DNA of 64,000 nt. It comes from Mycobacterium paragordonae. GTDB lineage: Bacteria > Actinomycetota > Actinomycetes > Mycobacteriales > Mycobacteriaceae. This document shows, in pieces, positions 16,010 through 25,008 of the stretch. The notes below the pieces were generated by a model. The model was not told where the DNA came from and ran no database searches. It saw only the letters and a list, made by a program, of their open reading frames with translations. Each line of letters begins with the position of its first letter. The first letter of the stretch is position 1. The stretch is taken from NCBI RefSeq assembly GCF_003614435.1, contig NZ_CP025546.1:6076001-6140000 (forward strand). The letters run 5' to 3'. A program made the translations under genes and the position numbers.

Positions 16010-17554
16010 TCAGTTCACCGTCGCCGAGAACGAGTCGACCCCCAGTCCGACGCCGCCGCTCCACGGCTCGAAGCCGGCCTGGATGCTGGTCAGGTACCAC
16101 GAGTCGGTGATCGACTCCATCGTGGCGGTGTGGTCGATGAAGTCCATCGCGTCGAAGGTCCACACCTCGATGGGCTGGTTCGCGACGTAGGACATGACGT
16201 TGTTCTGGCCGTTGCTGCCGTCCCACACCGTGAAGGTCTTGCCGTTGATCGTGGTGCTGCCCACCGGGGCGCCGACCGGCTGGATGGGGCCCTGGTGGTT
16301 GAACCAGACCATGATCTCCTGGTTGTTCACTCCGGTGGTCTTGGGTGTGGGGTCCAGCCAGATGTCGTAGGCCGCGTCCCAGGTTCCGCCGGTGACGTAG
16401 TTGTAGTCGATGCTGGTGGTCGCGCTGTTGATCTGACCCAGCTGAATGGGCAGGTTGGTGCCCGTCGACGCGTTGCCGTAGTGCACGCCCGCGTAGACCG
16501 ACGGATAGCCCAGCGGGGCGCCGTTGGTGGGGGCGGAGCCGTTTTCGGTGGTGATGGTGAACCCGGTCTGGCTGACCGTGATGGCCTGACCGCCCGGGTT
16601 GTTCCAGGCGTTGTTCTGCACCACGTAGCCGCCGGTGATCGTCGTCGATCCGTACTGCGTGGAGATGACGGTTCCGCCGGTCGGGAGGGTCGGCGGAGTG
16701 GTCGGGGTGGTGGGCGTGGTGGGGGTGGTCGGCGTCGTGGTGCCGGGGGTGCCGGTGATCAGCGGATTGGTCGGGGGCGCGTAGGCGCCGGTGTGGGCGG
16801 CCTGGAACCCGACCTCGACGGAGGTCCCGGGTGCGATCGTCGCGTTGTAGCTCGCCGGCGTCACGGTGTACTGCTGCGTTGTCGTCGGGGCGAGTTGGCC
16901 GCCCCAGGCGCTGGACACCGACGAGCCGGTAGGCATGGTGAATTGCAGCTGCCAATTGTTTATCGGCGTGGCCGTGGAATTGGTGATTGTGTACTTGCCG
17001 ATGAAACCGCCGTCCCATTGCGAGGCCGTCGTGTACGTCGCGGACAGACCGGCCGGGGTGGTGGGCGTGGTCGGCGTCGTCGGCGTGGTGGGCGTGGTCG
17101 GGGTGGTGGGCGTCGTCGGCGTGGTGGGCGTCGTCGGTGTGGTGGGAGTCGTGGGCTCGGTCGGGGTCGACGTGGACGGGGTGGCCGGAGCCGGGCGACC
17201 CGTCAGCAGGCTGACCACACCCTGCAACTGGGCCTGCACCTGCTGCTCCGCGTTGCGCAGCGAGGCCGCGACCGCCGTCTCGGTGCCGGCATACCATTGC
17301 GCGCCCGCGCTCAGCGCCTGCACGATGCGGGCGTTGACGGCGGCAACCACCTGCGCGCTGATCGCCTGGTACTGCCTGGCCTGCAGGTTGAGGAATCCGT
17401 TGACCGCGGCCGATATCTCGTCCACGCCGAGCGCCGCCAGTTGGGTGGTGGGCACCGCGGCCGCGGTGTTGGCCGCCGTCAGCGTCGAGCCGATACCGGC
17501 GAAATCCGCCGCCGCGGCCGCCAGCAGCTCTGGTTCGGCAATCACATACGACAT
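16010..17554 (-). CDS. PE-domain fusion to CBM2 and GH12 endoglucanase
   Basis: 514 residues; AAGGAA lies 6 bases before the ATG. Domains in order: PE domain (1-95; [22 protein letters not shown]), a (TTP)n linker of about 45 residues, a family-2 cellulose-binding module (about 168-260; [28 protein letters not shown]), a second TTP linker, then a GH12 domain (about 295-514). Both GH12 catalytic acids are present: nucleophile Glu413 in QEIMVWF and acid/base Glu496 in AGFEPW. The PE domain should direct export through an ESX type VII system, making this a secreted cellulose-active enzyme. In M. tuberculosis PE10 and celA2a/b look like split pieces of such a protein. This gene sits where that genome has Rv3486-Rv3488. 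Confidence 0.9.
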   Translation of the reverse strand: MSYVIAEPELLAAAAADFAGIGSTLTAANTAAAVPTTQLAALGVDEISAAVNGFLNLQARQYQAISAQVVAAVNARIVQALSAGAQWYAGTETAVAASLRNAEQQVQAQLQGVVSLLTGRPAPATPSTSTPTEPTTPTTPTTPTTPTTPTTPTTPTTPTTPTTPTTPAGLSATYTTASQWDGGFIGKYTITNSTATPINNWQLQFTMPTGSSVSSAWGGQLAPTTTQQYTVTPASYNATIAPGTSVEVGFQAAHTGAYAPPTNPLITGTPGTTTPTTPTTPTTPTTPPTLPTGGTVISTQYGSTTITGGYVVQNNAWNNPGGQAITVSQTGFTITTENGSAPTNGAPLGYPSVYAGVHYGNASTGTNLPIQLGQINSATTSIDYNYVTGGTWDAAYDIWLDPTPKTTGVNNQEIMVWFNHQGPIQPVGAPVGSTTINGKTFTVWDGSNGQNNVMSYVANQPIEVWTFDAMDFIDHTATMESITDSWYLTSIQAGFEPWSGGVGLGVDSFSATVN

Positions 17555-17817
17555 GTCTAATTCCTTAGATCACGAGCAATATCTGCCTATAACAGGCATA
17601 TATCGAACGGATAACGAACACATCGGCCGAACGTAGCACGCACTGGTCTACAGGGTGTTCAGAAACAGCGAATTTGAACACACAGGGCGGTGTTGTCAAA
17701 GGACTTCACAAATAATGGGGAATGCGCAACGGGCGTACCAAATTGCCCGCAATTACTTAGCGCACCGCAATAAAGCGCGGCTCGGGCTGCTCGGGCGAAT
17801 CGGGCGGCTCGGGCGGC
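17555..17817. other. AT-richer intergenic region upstream of the PE-GH12 gene
   Basis: 263 bases without a gene, noticeably lower in GC than its surroundings. The first 80 bases contain alternating TATA-rich patches (for example TATAGG and TATATG read on the minus strand) that could serve the PE-GH12 promoter. No hexamer pair with good spacing could be singled out. The lower GC and the change of flanking synteny are consistent with an insertion joint. Confidence 0.45.
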
Positions 17818-18651
17818 CTACACCACTCCGCGCAGCGCGTCGGCGCCGAACATCTGCTCCATCATCGAGGAGTAGTCCGGTCCGCGCCGCACCATGTGGC
17901 CGCCGTCGACGTTGATGCACTGGCCGGTGATGAAGCTGGCCGCATCGCTGAGCAGGAACATGGCCAGGTTGGCGACGTCCTCGACCTCACCGATCCGGGG
18001 CAGCGGCGTGCAGAGCGCGTAGTCGCCGCTGATCTCCGGCGACTGGATGACGCTGGCGTCCACCAGGTCGGTGCGGATCAGGCCGGGACGGATGCTGTTG
18101 GCCCGCACCCACGACGCCCCGAGCTCATCCGCGGCCAGCTGCATCATGTGGTCGATGGCCGATTTGGTGACCCCGTACGGCCCGAACCAGCGGTGCGTGT
18201 TGCTGGCGGCGATCGAAGAGATGGCGACGAAGGACCCTCCCCCGCCACGCACCAACTCCCGCGCGGCGTGCTTGAGCACATACATGGTGCCGTTGACGTT
18301 CAGGTCGACGGTGCGCCGCCAGGCTTCCGAATCGGTGTGGGTGATCGGTCCGACCGTCAGCGAGCCGCCCGCGCTGTGCACCACCCCGTACAGCCGGCCA
18401 TGCCATGCCGTTGCGGCATCCACGGCCCGGACGACCTCGTCTTCGTTGGTGACGTCGGCCGGCTCGTAGCGAATCGAGCCGGACAATTGCAGCCCTTCGA
18501 TCTCGGCGACGGCCTCGGCCAGCCGGTCGGCGTTTCGGCCGACGATCATCACCGATGCGCCGCCGTCCACCAGGCCGGTCGCCACCGCCTTGCCGATACC
18601 GCTGCCGCCGCCGGTGACCAGGTATGTCCGGTCGGTGAATGAAAGCTGCAC
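17818..18651 (-). CDS. short-chain dehydrogenase/reductase
   Basis: 277 residues, classical SDR: TGGGSGIG (13-20), basic Arg39 after the second strand (VGRN, favouring NADP(H)), SAGG at 93-96, catalytic Tyr159 and Lys163 (YGVTK), FITGQCINVDGG near the C-terminus. A 25-residue tail (SSMMEQMFGADALRG) extends beyond the fold. It lies 54 bases downstream of the crotonase gene on the same strand and probably shares its transcript; together they look like beta-oxidation-type functions (hydratase or isomerase plus dehydrogenase), which is inference. Confidence 0.85.
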   Translation of the reverse strand: MQLSFTDRTYLVTGGGSGIGKAVATGLVDGGASVMIVGRNADRLAEAVAEIEGLQLSGSIRYEPADVTNEDEVVRAVDAATAWHGRLYGVVHSAGGSLTVGPITHTDSEAWRRTVDLNVNGTMYVLKHAARELVRGGGGSFVAISSIAASNTHRWFGPYGVTKSAIDHMMQLAADELGASWVRANSIRPGLIRTDLVDASVIQSPEISGDYALCTPLPRIGEVEDVANLAMFLLSDAASFITGQCINVDGGHMVRRGPDYSSMMEQMFGADALRGVV

Positions 18652-18705
18652 TGAGAGCCCCTCGCGCCGAAACTGAAACAGGTTCTAACTATCGAACCAT
18701 GCGCG

Positions 18706-19647
18706 CTATGGGATATCGCGGCGGGCGACCTTGGTCGGCCGGGCGGTGCGCCAGTCCTCGACGTCGGGCGGCAACCCGACCGGGAATCTGTTCTCGTTGT
18801 GCGCCGCCCAGTGCGCGTGCCCGAGTTCGTGGACGTGGAACGCGTGGCGCAGCGCCTCGGTGAAGCCCATGGCGTCGGCGGCCGCGTTGACCGAGGCCTT
18901 CACCAATAGCGACGCCATGGTGGGTCGTTCGGCGATGCGCCGCGCGAACTCGAGGGTCTTCTCCTCGAGGTCGTCGAGCGGGAAGACCTTGGACACCATG
19001 CCGAGCCGGTAGGCCTCGTCGGCATCCAGCGAATCACCGGTCAGCAGTAGCTCTTTGGCCTTGCGCGCGCCGAATTCCCAAGGGTGCGCATAATATTCGA
19101 CGCCCGGCATGCCCAGCCGCACCGCGACCACGTCGCTGAACTTGGCGTTGTCGGCGGCCACGATCAGGTCGCAGGCCCAGATCAGCATCAACCCGGCCGA
19201 GATGGCGTTGCCCTGCACCTGGGCGATGGTGATCTTGCGCAGGTCGCGCCAGCGACGGGTGTTCTCGAAGAAGAAGTGCCACTCCTGGTGGTAGAGCTTC
19301 TCAACGATCGGCTCGAGGGTGGCGCCGTGCGAGCGGAACGTCGGATGCTGGTGCGGCCCGGGCTTGCGCTCCAGCATCGCCTCCTCCGACCCGAGGTCGT
19401 GGCCGGCGGAGAAGTTGCGGCCGCGCGCCGCCAGGATCACCACACGCACGGTGTCGTCGGCCTCGGCACGCGCGAACGCCTCGTCCAGCTGCACCAGCAG
19501 GGTGCGGTTCTGCGCGTTGTGGGCGTCCGGCCGGTTCAGCCAGATCCGCGCGATACGGCCCTCATCCAGCGTTTCGTAGACCACCATCTGCGGGGTATCG
19601 GCGTTCTGGGACTCAGCGCCAGCGCTGGTCTGATCGGAAAGTGTCAT
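18706..19647 (-). CDS. crotonase (enoyl-CoA hydratase/isomerase) family protein
   Basis: 313 residues from ATG 19647, chosen because GAGG lies 8 bases upstream; the frame opens 7 codons earlier. Crotonase landmarks: WLNRPDAHNAQN, the oxyanion segment FSAGHDLGS, and GNAISAGLMLIWACDLI with the second oxyanion Gly. Aligned to rat mitochondrial hydratase, both catalytic glutamates are replaced (Glu144 by Met, Glu164 by Val), so simple hydration is unlikely; an isomerase, dehalogenase-like or hydrolase-like reaction is possible. A roughly 40-residue insertion rich in His, Trp and Phe follows the first oxyanion loop. It is upstream of the SDR gene on the same strand. Confidence 0.85.
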   Translation of the reverse strand: MTLSDQTSAGAESQNADTPQMVVYETLDEGRIARIWLNRPDAHNAQNRTLLVQLDEAFARAEADDTVRVVILAARGRNFSAGHDLGSEEAMLERKPGPHQHPTFRSHGATLEPIVEKLYHQEWHFFFENTRRWRDLRKITIAQVQGNAISAGLMLIWACDLIVAADNAKFSDVVAVRLGMPGVEYYAHPWEFGARKAKELLLTGDSLDADEAYRLGMVSKVFPLDDLEEKTLEFARRIAERPTMASLLVKASVNAAADAMGFTEALRHAFHVHELGHAHWAAHNENRFPVGLPPDVEDWRTARPTKVARRDIP

Positions 19648-19769
19648 TCCGCCCACCTCACTTGTCACGGGGCTTGGGCTTTACACATTACGGCGAGTGT
19701 GTAACCGGGATACGGCTGGGTTGCCGACTGGCGACGGGCCCATAGCACGTCTTGGCTTAGCATTGACCA

Positions 19770-19934
19770 ATGCCAACAAAAACGGACCATGGTGACATCG
19801 GCGACGTGGAACCGCTGGCCGACAGCACCGCAAGTCAGGCCCGGCGCGTGGTCGCCGCGTACGCCACCGACGCCGATGAGTGCCGCGTCTTCCTGTCCAT
19901 GCTCGGTATTGGTCCGGCGAAGCACGAAAACTAA
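19770..19934 (+). CDS. small conserved protein coupled to otsA (Rv3489-like)
   Basis: 54 residues ([20 protein letters not shown] to GPAKHEN). The same length and position as M. tuberculosis Rv3489, directly before otsA. Its TAA overlaps the otsA ATG (TAATG), so translation is probably coupled. The protein is acidic at the N-terminus with a short amphipathic centre; it has no membrane segment. Function unknown; the coupling suggests a role with trehalose synthesis. Confidence 0.75.
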   Translation: MPTKTDHGDIGDVEPLADSTASQARRVVAAYATDADECRVFLSMLGIGPAKHEN

Positions 19935-21427
19935 TGGCTGCCAGGAGCGGCCGGTCTGCGAAGGCAGGCTTCGGCGACTCCGACTTCGTGGTGGTGGCCA
20001 ACCGGCTACCCGTCGACATGGAACGGCTGCCCGACGGCAGCACCACGTGGAAGCGCAGCCCCGGCGGCCTGGTCACGGCTCTCGAGCCGCTGCTGCGCAA
20101 GCGCCGCGGCGCCTGGATAGGGTGGCCCGGCCTGGTCAGTGACGATGTCGCTGAACCGGACGAGAAGCCGATCGTCCAGGACGAACTCCAGCTTCATCCG
20201 GTCTGGCTGAGCGCCGAGGATGTCGCGGACTATTACGAGGGATTCTCCAACGCCACCCTGTGGCCGCTGTACCACGACGTCATCGTCAAGCCGATCTACC
20301 ACCGCGAATGGTGGGACCGCTACGTCGACGTCAACCGCCGGTTCGCTGAAGCCACCGCACGCGCGGCCGCCGAGAACGGCACCGTCTGGGTCCAGGACTA
20401 CCAGCTGCAACTGGTGCCCAAGATGCTGCGGAGCCTGCGGCCGGACCTGACCATCGGCTTCTTCCTGCACATCCCCTTCCCACCGGTGGAACTGTTCCGG
20501 CAGCTGCCGTGGCGCACCGAGATCGTCGAGGGTCTGCTCGGCGCCGACCTGGTGGGCTTCCATCTGGCCGGCGGCGCCCAGAATTTCCTGGTCCTGGCCC
20601 GGCAACTGATCGGCGCCAACACCTCGCGCGGTTCGGTCGGGGTGCGGTCGCGGTTCGGCGAGGTGGAATACGAGTCCCGCGTCGTGCGGGTCGGCGCGTT
20701 CCCGATCTCCATCGACTCCGGCGCGCTCGACCACGCTGCCCGGGACCGCAACATCCGGCGCCGGGCGCGGGAGATCCGCGCCGAACTCGGCAACCCGCGC
20801 AAGGTGCTGCTCGGCGTCGATCGACTCGATTACACCAAGGGCATCGACGTTCGGCTCCGCGCGTTCAACGAGCTGCTGGAAGAGGGCCGCGCCAAGCGGG
20901 ACGACACCGTGCTGATCCAGTTGGCCACGCCCAGCCGCGAGCGCGTCGAGAGCTACCAGATCCTGCGCAACGACATCGAGCGGCAGGTGGGCCACATCAA
21001 CGGCGAGTACGCCGAGGTCGCCCACCCGGTGGTGCACTACCTGCACCGCCCGGTCCCCCGCGACGAACTCATCGCCTTCTTCGTGGCCAGCGACGTCATG
21101 CTGGTCACCCCGCTGCGGGACGGGATGAACCTGGTGGCCAAGGAGTACGTCGCCTGCCGCAGCGACCTGGGCGGCGCCCTGGTGCTGTCCGAATTCACCG
21201 GCGCCGCAGCAGAACTCCGTCAGGCGTATCTGGTCAACCCGCATGACCTGGAAGGTGTGAAGGACGCGATCGAGGCGGCGCTCACCCAGACCGAGGACGA
21301 GGGTCGCCGCCGGATGCGCGCGATGCGCCGCCAGGTGCTCGCCCACGACGTAGACCGTTGGGCCCGTTCATTTCTCGACGCGCTGGCGTCGGGGGCCGAA
21401 GACACGCAACCGAGCGCGCGGACCTGA
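19934..21427 (+). CDS. otsA: trehalose-6-phosphate synthase OtsA (Rv3490)
   Basis: 497 residues from ATG 19934, overlapping the preceding stop. A GT20 glycosyltransferase: NRLPVD near the N-terminus, SPGGLVTAL (nucleotide-sugar loop), [34 protein letters not shown] (phosphate-binding Arg and Lys), and [12 protein letters not shown] near the C-terminus. It transfers glucose from ADP- or UDP-glucose to glucose-6-phosphate, giving trehalose-6-phosphate in the cytoplasm; OtsB then makes trehalose, which is needed for trehalose mycolates. Sequence blocks agree almost residue for residue with M. tuberculosis OtsA over most of the length. Confidence 0.97.
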   Translation: MAARSGRSAKAGFGDSDFVVVANRLPVDMERLPDGSTTWKRSPGGLVTALEPLLRKRRGAWIGWPGLVSDDVAEPDEKPIVQDELQLHPVWLSAEDVADYYEGFSNATLWPLYHDVIVKPIYHREWWDRYVDVNRRFAEATARAAAENGTVWVQDYQLQLVPKMLRSLRPDLTIGFFLHIPFPPVELFRQLPWRTEIVEGLLGADLVGFHLAGGAQNFLVLARQLIGANTSRGSVGVRSRFGEVEYESRVVRVGAFPISIDSGALDHAARDRNIRRRAREIRAELGNPRKVLLGVDRLDYTKGIDVRLRAFNELLEEGRAKRDDTVLIQLATPSRERVESYQILRNDIERQVGHINGEYAEVAHPVVHYLHRPVPRDELIAFFVASDVMLVTPLRDGMNLVAKEYVACRSDLGGALVLSEFTGAAAELRQAYLVNPHDLEGVKDAIEAALTQTEDEGRRRMRAMRRQVLAHDVDRWARSFLDALASGAEDTQPSART

Positions 21428-21512
21428 CCGCCCGATTCCTTGGTTTTCGCGGCCAATCGCTGTGATACTCAGATGCAGCGCGTGGAACCTGTAGGCAGGA
21501 AGGGAGAGCACC

Positions 21513-22091
21513 GTGAAGATCCGTCGTGGGCTGGCCGCCGGTGCGGGCGTAGCCCTGGCCGTTTCGACCGGGTTCGTGCTGCAATCGGGTGACCCGGCGC
21601 ATGCGGTCGCACCCCCGGCGGATGGCGTGTACACCTTCAACGGACCCGGGGTTCCGGCGACCTGGACGATCGGCGTGCTGTGCATTCAGGTCAACGGCAG
21701 CCGCTATTACAAGGACTATGACAACCCGGACATCATGGCGGACTTCTGCGCTCTCAACGTGGTCAGCGCCACGCCCCAGGCGCCGATCACCAACCAGGAC
21801 CAACTGCAGAACTTCAGCGGCAGAGCCCGGCTGACCAACGGACTGTGGACATTCCAGGTCGACAAGGCCACCGGCGTTTCGTGCCCGGGCGGCGGGACCG
21901 GCCCGACCCAGGAAACCTACGCGTTCGACAACGAGACGATGGCCGGTACGCACACGATCCTGCACGGCGCGGTCTGCGGCCTGCAGTCGGACATGAAGAA
22001 AGAGCCGTTCTCACTGCAGCTCATCGGCCCCCCGGCGAGCCCGATCGAGCGCTATCCGTTGCGGTGCAACGACATTGCGATGTGCTTCTAA
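21513..22091 (+). CDS. exported protein (Rv3491-like)
   Basis: 192 residues, GTG start with AAGGGAGA upstream. Signal peptide: KIRRGLAAGAGVALAVSTGF, cleaved near AHAVAP. The mature domain has five or six cysteines (VLCIQV, ADFCAL, VSCPGG, AVCGL, LRCND, MCF) and beta-strand-like alternation, suggesting a disulfide-stabilised secreted domain. The length and position after otsA match M. tuberculosis Rv3491. No function is known to me. It ends 12 bases before the convergent last gene of the mce4 operon. Confidence 0.85.
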   Translation: MKIRRGLAAGAGVALAVSTGFVLQSGDPAHAVAPPADGVYTFNGPGVPATWTIGVLCIQVNGSRYYKDYDNPDIMADFCALNVVSATPQAPITNQDQLQNFSGRARLTNGLWTFQVDKATGVSCPGGGTGPTQETYAFDNETMAGTHTILHGAVCGLQSDMKKEPFSLQLIGPPASPIERYPLRCNDIAMCF

Positions 22092-22103
22092 CGGAACGGC
22101 CGG

Positions 22104-22595
22104 CTAGATCGGCGTGATGTAGGAGATCAGCCACTTACCGCCGATGCGCTTGAATTCGACGCGCAACCGGCTGCCGTCATAGTGCGGCTCGCGTGACTTG
22201 TCCGTCACGATGCGGTTCATGTACACCATCGCGGTCGCCGAATTGCGCTTGGCGGCCATGACTCCCACGCCCACCACGTCCGCCTGGACCACCATCTCCC
22301 GCTTCTTCGCCTCGGGAATGATCTGCGCGTTGACGACTTTCTTGAACTCCTGGCGGTAGTCCGGCGTCAGCAACGGATAGACGTCGTTGAGGCTGCGCTC
22401 GATGGTCTGGAAGTCGTAGCCGAAGAACTGCGGGATCTCCTTCTCGGCCAGCTTCGGCAGCTCCGCCCGGGCGGCCTGTTCACCGCGGGTCTCCACCCGG
22501 TCCCAGTAGAACCAGCCGCCGATCGCCGACAACGCCACCACCGCGACGATGGCCAGGGCGCCGGCGACCGGGAGAAGCCACCGCAGCCGGCGCAT
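22104..22595 (-). CDS. mam4B: Mce-associated membrane protein Mam4B (Rv3492c)
   Basis: 163 residues: short basic N-terminus, one membrane helix (LPVAGALAIVAVVALSAIGGW), then an external SnoaL/VirB8-like domain typical of Mce-associated proteins, ending near LRVEFKRIGGKWLISYITPI. It is the last gene of the mce4 operon, 30 bases after mam4A. Mam proteins are thought to stabilise Mce importers. No catalytic residues are expected in this fold. Confidence 0.88.
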   Translation of the reverse strand: MRRLRWLLPVAGALAIVAVVALSAIGGWFYWDRVETRGEQAARAELPKLAEKEIPQFFGYDFQTIERSLNDVYPLLTPDYRQEFKKVVNAQIIPEAKKREMVVQADVVGVGVMAAKRNSATAMVYMNRIVTDKSREPHYDGSRLRVEFKRIGGKWLISYITPI

Positions 22596-22625
22596 CAGTT
22601 GCCTCCGTTGGGATACATCAGGTCG

Positions 22626-23327
22626 TTAGGCGGTCATCTGGCCGCGCTCGTCCTGGTGCACGATGACCCGCAACCGGTACGGCTCGGACGGTTTGTTGAC
22701 ACCGTCGATGTCAGCGACGGTCACCCGCACCGCAACCAGCACCGACGCGTTGTCGCTGACGTTGTCGATGCCTTCCAGGGCGGCGCCGTTGATGACCGCC
22801 TCGGAGGTCGCGTTGGTCTTGCGGTACAGCTGCTTGAGGAACTCGACGTTCTCGCTGCCGAACTTGCTGCGCAGCGGGCCGCTGGTGCCGTTGACGAACC
22901 GGGTGACCGATTCGTCGATGGTTTCCTGGGTGTAGCTGTACATGTTGACGACGGTCTGGGAGGCCGTGTCGACGAAGCGCTGCTCGCGGGCCTGCCGCGC
23001 GTCGGCCGCGCGGTGCTGGCCGGCCAGAACCACGACACCCCACACCAGTCCGGCGATCACCAGAACCGAGGCGGCCAGGGACACCCAGCCGACCATCCGG
23101 CTATTCGGCCGGCGCCGCCGGGGCGGCCGGGCGCTGATGGACGTGGACTTCTTCGCGGGGCGCGTCGGTGCGGGCTTGGTCTTGACCGCGGTGTCGTCGG
23201 CACGGACCTCGCCGTCGTCGGCTACCGGGGCGCTGACCGCCGCGTCCTTCGGCGGACCGGCCGCGCGCGACGCCCGGCGGCGGACGCGCTGGGTCGTCGC
23301 GTGTTCTTCTGTCACCACTGGATCCAC
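22626..23327 (-). CDS. mam4A: Mce-associated membrane protein Mam4A (Rv3493c)
   Basis: 233 residues. A long Arg/Lys/Pro-rich cytoplasmic tail (about 75 residues) precedes one membrane helix (GWVSLAASVLVIAGLVWGVVVLAG) and a VirB8-like external domain (residues about 105-230; RFVDTASQTVVNMYSYTQET, then strands ending LRVIVHQDERG). GTG 23327 overlaps the mce4F stop as TAGTG. It pairs with Mam4B as in other mce loci. Confidence 0.88.
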   Translation of the reverse strand: MDPVVTEEHATTQRVRRRASRAAGPPKDAAVSAPVADDGEVRADDTAVKTKPAPTRPAKKSTSISARPPRRRRPNSRMVGWVSLAASVLVIAGLVWGVVVLAGQHRAADARQAREQRFVDTASQTVVNMYSYTQETIDESVTRFVNGTSGPLRSKFGSENVEFLKQLYRKTNATSEAVINGAALEGIDNVSDNASVLVAVRVTVADIDGVNKPSEPYRLRVIVHQDERGQMTA

Positions 23328-24997
23328 TAAGAGTTTTTCGGCGCGAGCATGAGGTCCACCCAGCTCTCGGCGTTGGAGGTCCCGGTAACGCCGGACGCGA
23401 AGATACCAGTGCCGCCCGCCGGATCCTTGAACCGGCCGGTAGACGGGTCATAGGTGGTGGTGTAGGCAGCCCCGTTGGCCTCCGCCGGACCCGTGCCGAC
23501 CGGTGGCCCCGGCGGCTCGATGAACTTGGGGTAGGGCAACTGCGGGGGTACCGGCGGATAGTTCGGCGGCATCCACGACGGGTTACCCGGGGGTGGCGGG
23601 ACGTTGTTGGGCGGCGGCGGGTCGTAGGCAGGCTGATGCGGCGCCGGACCCGGGCCGGGCGTCACCCCGGGCGGCGGCGGACCGACGATCGGGGTCCCCG
23701 GATCGGGATCGGCTCCCGGCGGGATGAACGGGAAGTGGTTGGGCGGCAGCACGTTCAGCCCGTTGGTGACCGGGGTGCCGTACGGGATCGGCGGCCCGCG
23801 CCACGGGTTGGTGCCGATCGGCACATACCCACGCGGGTCGCGGCACAACTGCACCGTCGGCGCCCGCTTACCCGGGAACTCCTGGCACGGATAGTTGCGT
23901 GCGCCACGCACGGTGGTCGGGTCGTTCTGTGCGGTCTTGCAGTACATGTCGCGCGGGACTTCCCGCACCGTCTCGTCGGCCGGCGTGCGCATCAACGGTG
24001 ACGGTATGAAGCCGGTGCTGCACGGCGGCGGGTCGTTGAGGTCGAGCTTGAAGTCCAGCTTCGCGCCTTCGTCCTGCGGTGCACCGCCGGCCGCCGTCGT
24101 GATCGCGGCGAACAGCGCCGGGAAGACGACGAGCAGTTGCTCGATCGATTTGTGGTAGATCACGCCCACCCGGCCCAAATTGGCCATGTTGGCCGCCAGC
24201 GCCGGGAAGGACGGGCGGATACCGCTGAAGGTCTCGTTGGCCTGGTCCAGTGCGCCCGGCGCGGTGGCCAGCGTGTCACGCAACTGCGGGTCGGCCCGGC
24301 GCACCTCGGAGGTGAAGCGCGCCAACCCGTCGGACAGCGACTTGATGTCGGCGCCGGCGCGGACCTGGGCCTGCAGGAAGGGTCCGGCCTGGTCGATCAG
24401 CTGGGAGACCTGCGGGTAGTTGGTGTTGGCCTCGTCGACCAACAGCCGCGCCGACTCGACCAGCCTGGCCAGTTCGGGTCCGGTGCCGTTGGTAGCCAGG
24501 AACGCCTCGTGCAGCACCTCGCGCAACCGGGTGTCACCGAGGCTGTTGACCAGCGTCTCCGCCTTCTTCAGCAGGTCGGCGACGTCCTGGCCGATGCGGG
24601 TGTTGGCCCGGTCGATCTTGGCGCCGTTGCGCAGCTTGCCGGGCGCCGGGTTGGCCGGCGGCACCAGGTCGATGTACTGCTCACCGATCGCCGACACACT
24701 CTTGACCGTCGCGGTGACGTTCGACGGGATCGGGGTGCCGCTGTTGAGCCGCATCTCGGCGGTGACGCCGCTGGGGTTGAGTTGCACCGACTCCACCCGG
24801 CCTACGGCGACGCCGCGGTAGGTGACGTTGGCGTTCTTGTACAGGCCACCGCCGGCTACGAAATCGGCGCTCACGCCGTAGGTTCCAATGCCGAACGTGG
24901 ACGGCAGCCGCAGGTAGAAGATCGCCATCACGGTAAGCGTGATCACGGTGATCGCCGCGAATATGGACAGCTGGATTTTGGTTAGTCTGTCGATCAT
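23327..24997 (-). CDS. mce4F: Mce4F, cholesterol importer subunit (Rv3494c)
   Basis: 556 residues. N-terminal membrane helix (IQLSIFAAITVITLTVMAIFYL), MlaD/Mce domain at about 38-115 (VSADFVAGGGLYKNANVTYRG, VGRVESVQL), a helical Mce region to about 340, and a Pro/Gly-rich C-terminal tail of about 200 residues. Mce4 A-F subunits form a periplasm-spanning tube with YrbE4A/B permeases and the MceG ATPase, which import cholesterol. The tail is the most variable part. The gene lies 11 bases after lprN and overlaps mam4A by one base. Confidence 0.95.
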   Translation of the reverse strand: MIDRLTKIQLSIFAAITVITLTVMAIFYLRLPSTFGIGTYGVSADFVAGGGLYKNANVTYRGVAVGRVESVQLNPSGVTAEMRLNSGTPIPSNVTATVKSVSAIGEQYIDLVPPANPAPGKLRNGAKIDRANTRIGQDVADLLKKAETLVNSLGDTRLREVLHEAFLATNGTGPELARLVESARLLVDEANTNYPQVSQLIDQAGPFLQAQVRAGADIKSLSDGLARFTSEVRRADPQLRDTLATAPGALDQANETFSGIRPSFPALAANMANLGRVGVIYHKSIEQLLVVFPALFAAITTAAGGAPQDEGAKLDFKLDLNDPPPCSTGFIPSPLMRTPADETVREVPRDMYCKTAQNDPTTVRGARNYPCQEFPGKRAPTVQLCRDPRGYVPIGTNPWRGPPIPYGTPVTNGLNVLPPNHFPFIPPGADPDPGTPIVGPPPPGVTPGPGPAPHQPAYDPPPPNNVPPPPGNPSWMPPNYPPVPPQLPYPKFIEPPGPPVGTGPAEANGAAYTTTYDPSTGRFKDPAGGTGIFASGVTGTSNAESWVDLMLAPKNS

Positions 24998-25008
24998 CGC
25001 CGCCGCCT

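Noticed and set aside
16660..17170. TTP-encoding tracts in the PE-GH12 gene as an independent satellite repeat
   Set aside because: They are ordinary interdomain linkers in frame on both sides of CBM2.
20006..21346. 446-codon minus-strand frame
   Set aside because: Antisense of otsA, which is unmistakable on the plus strand.
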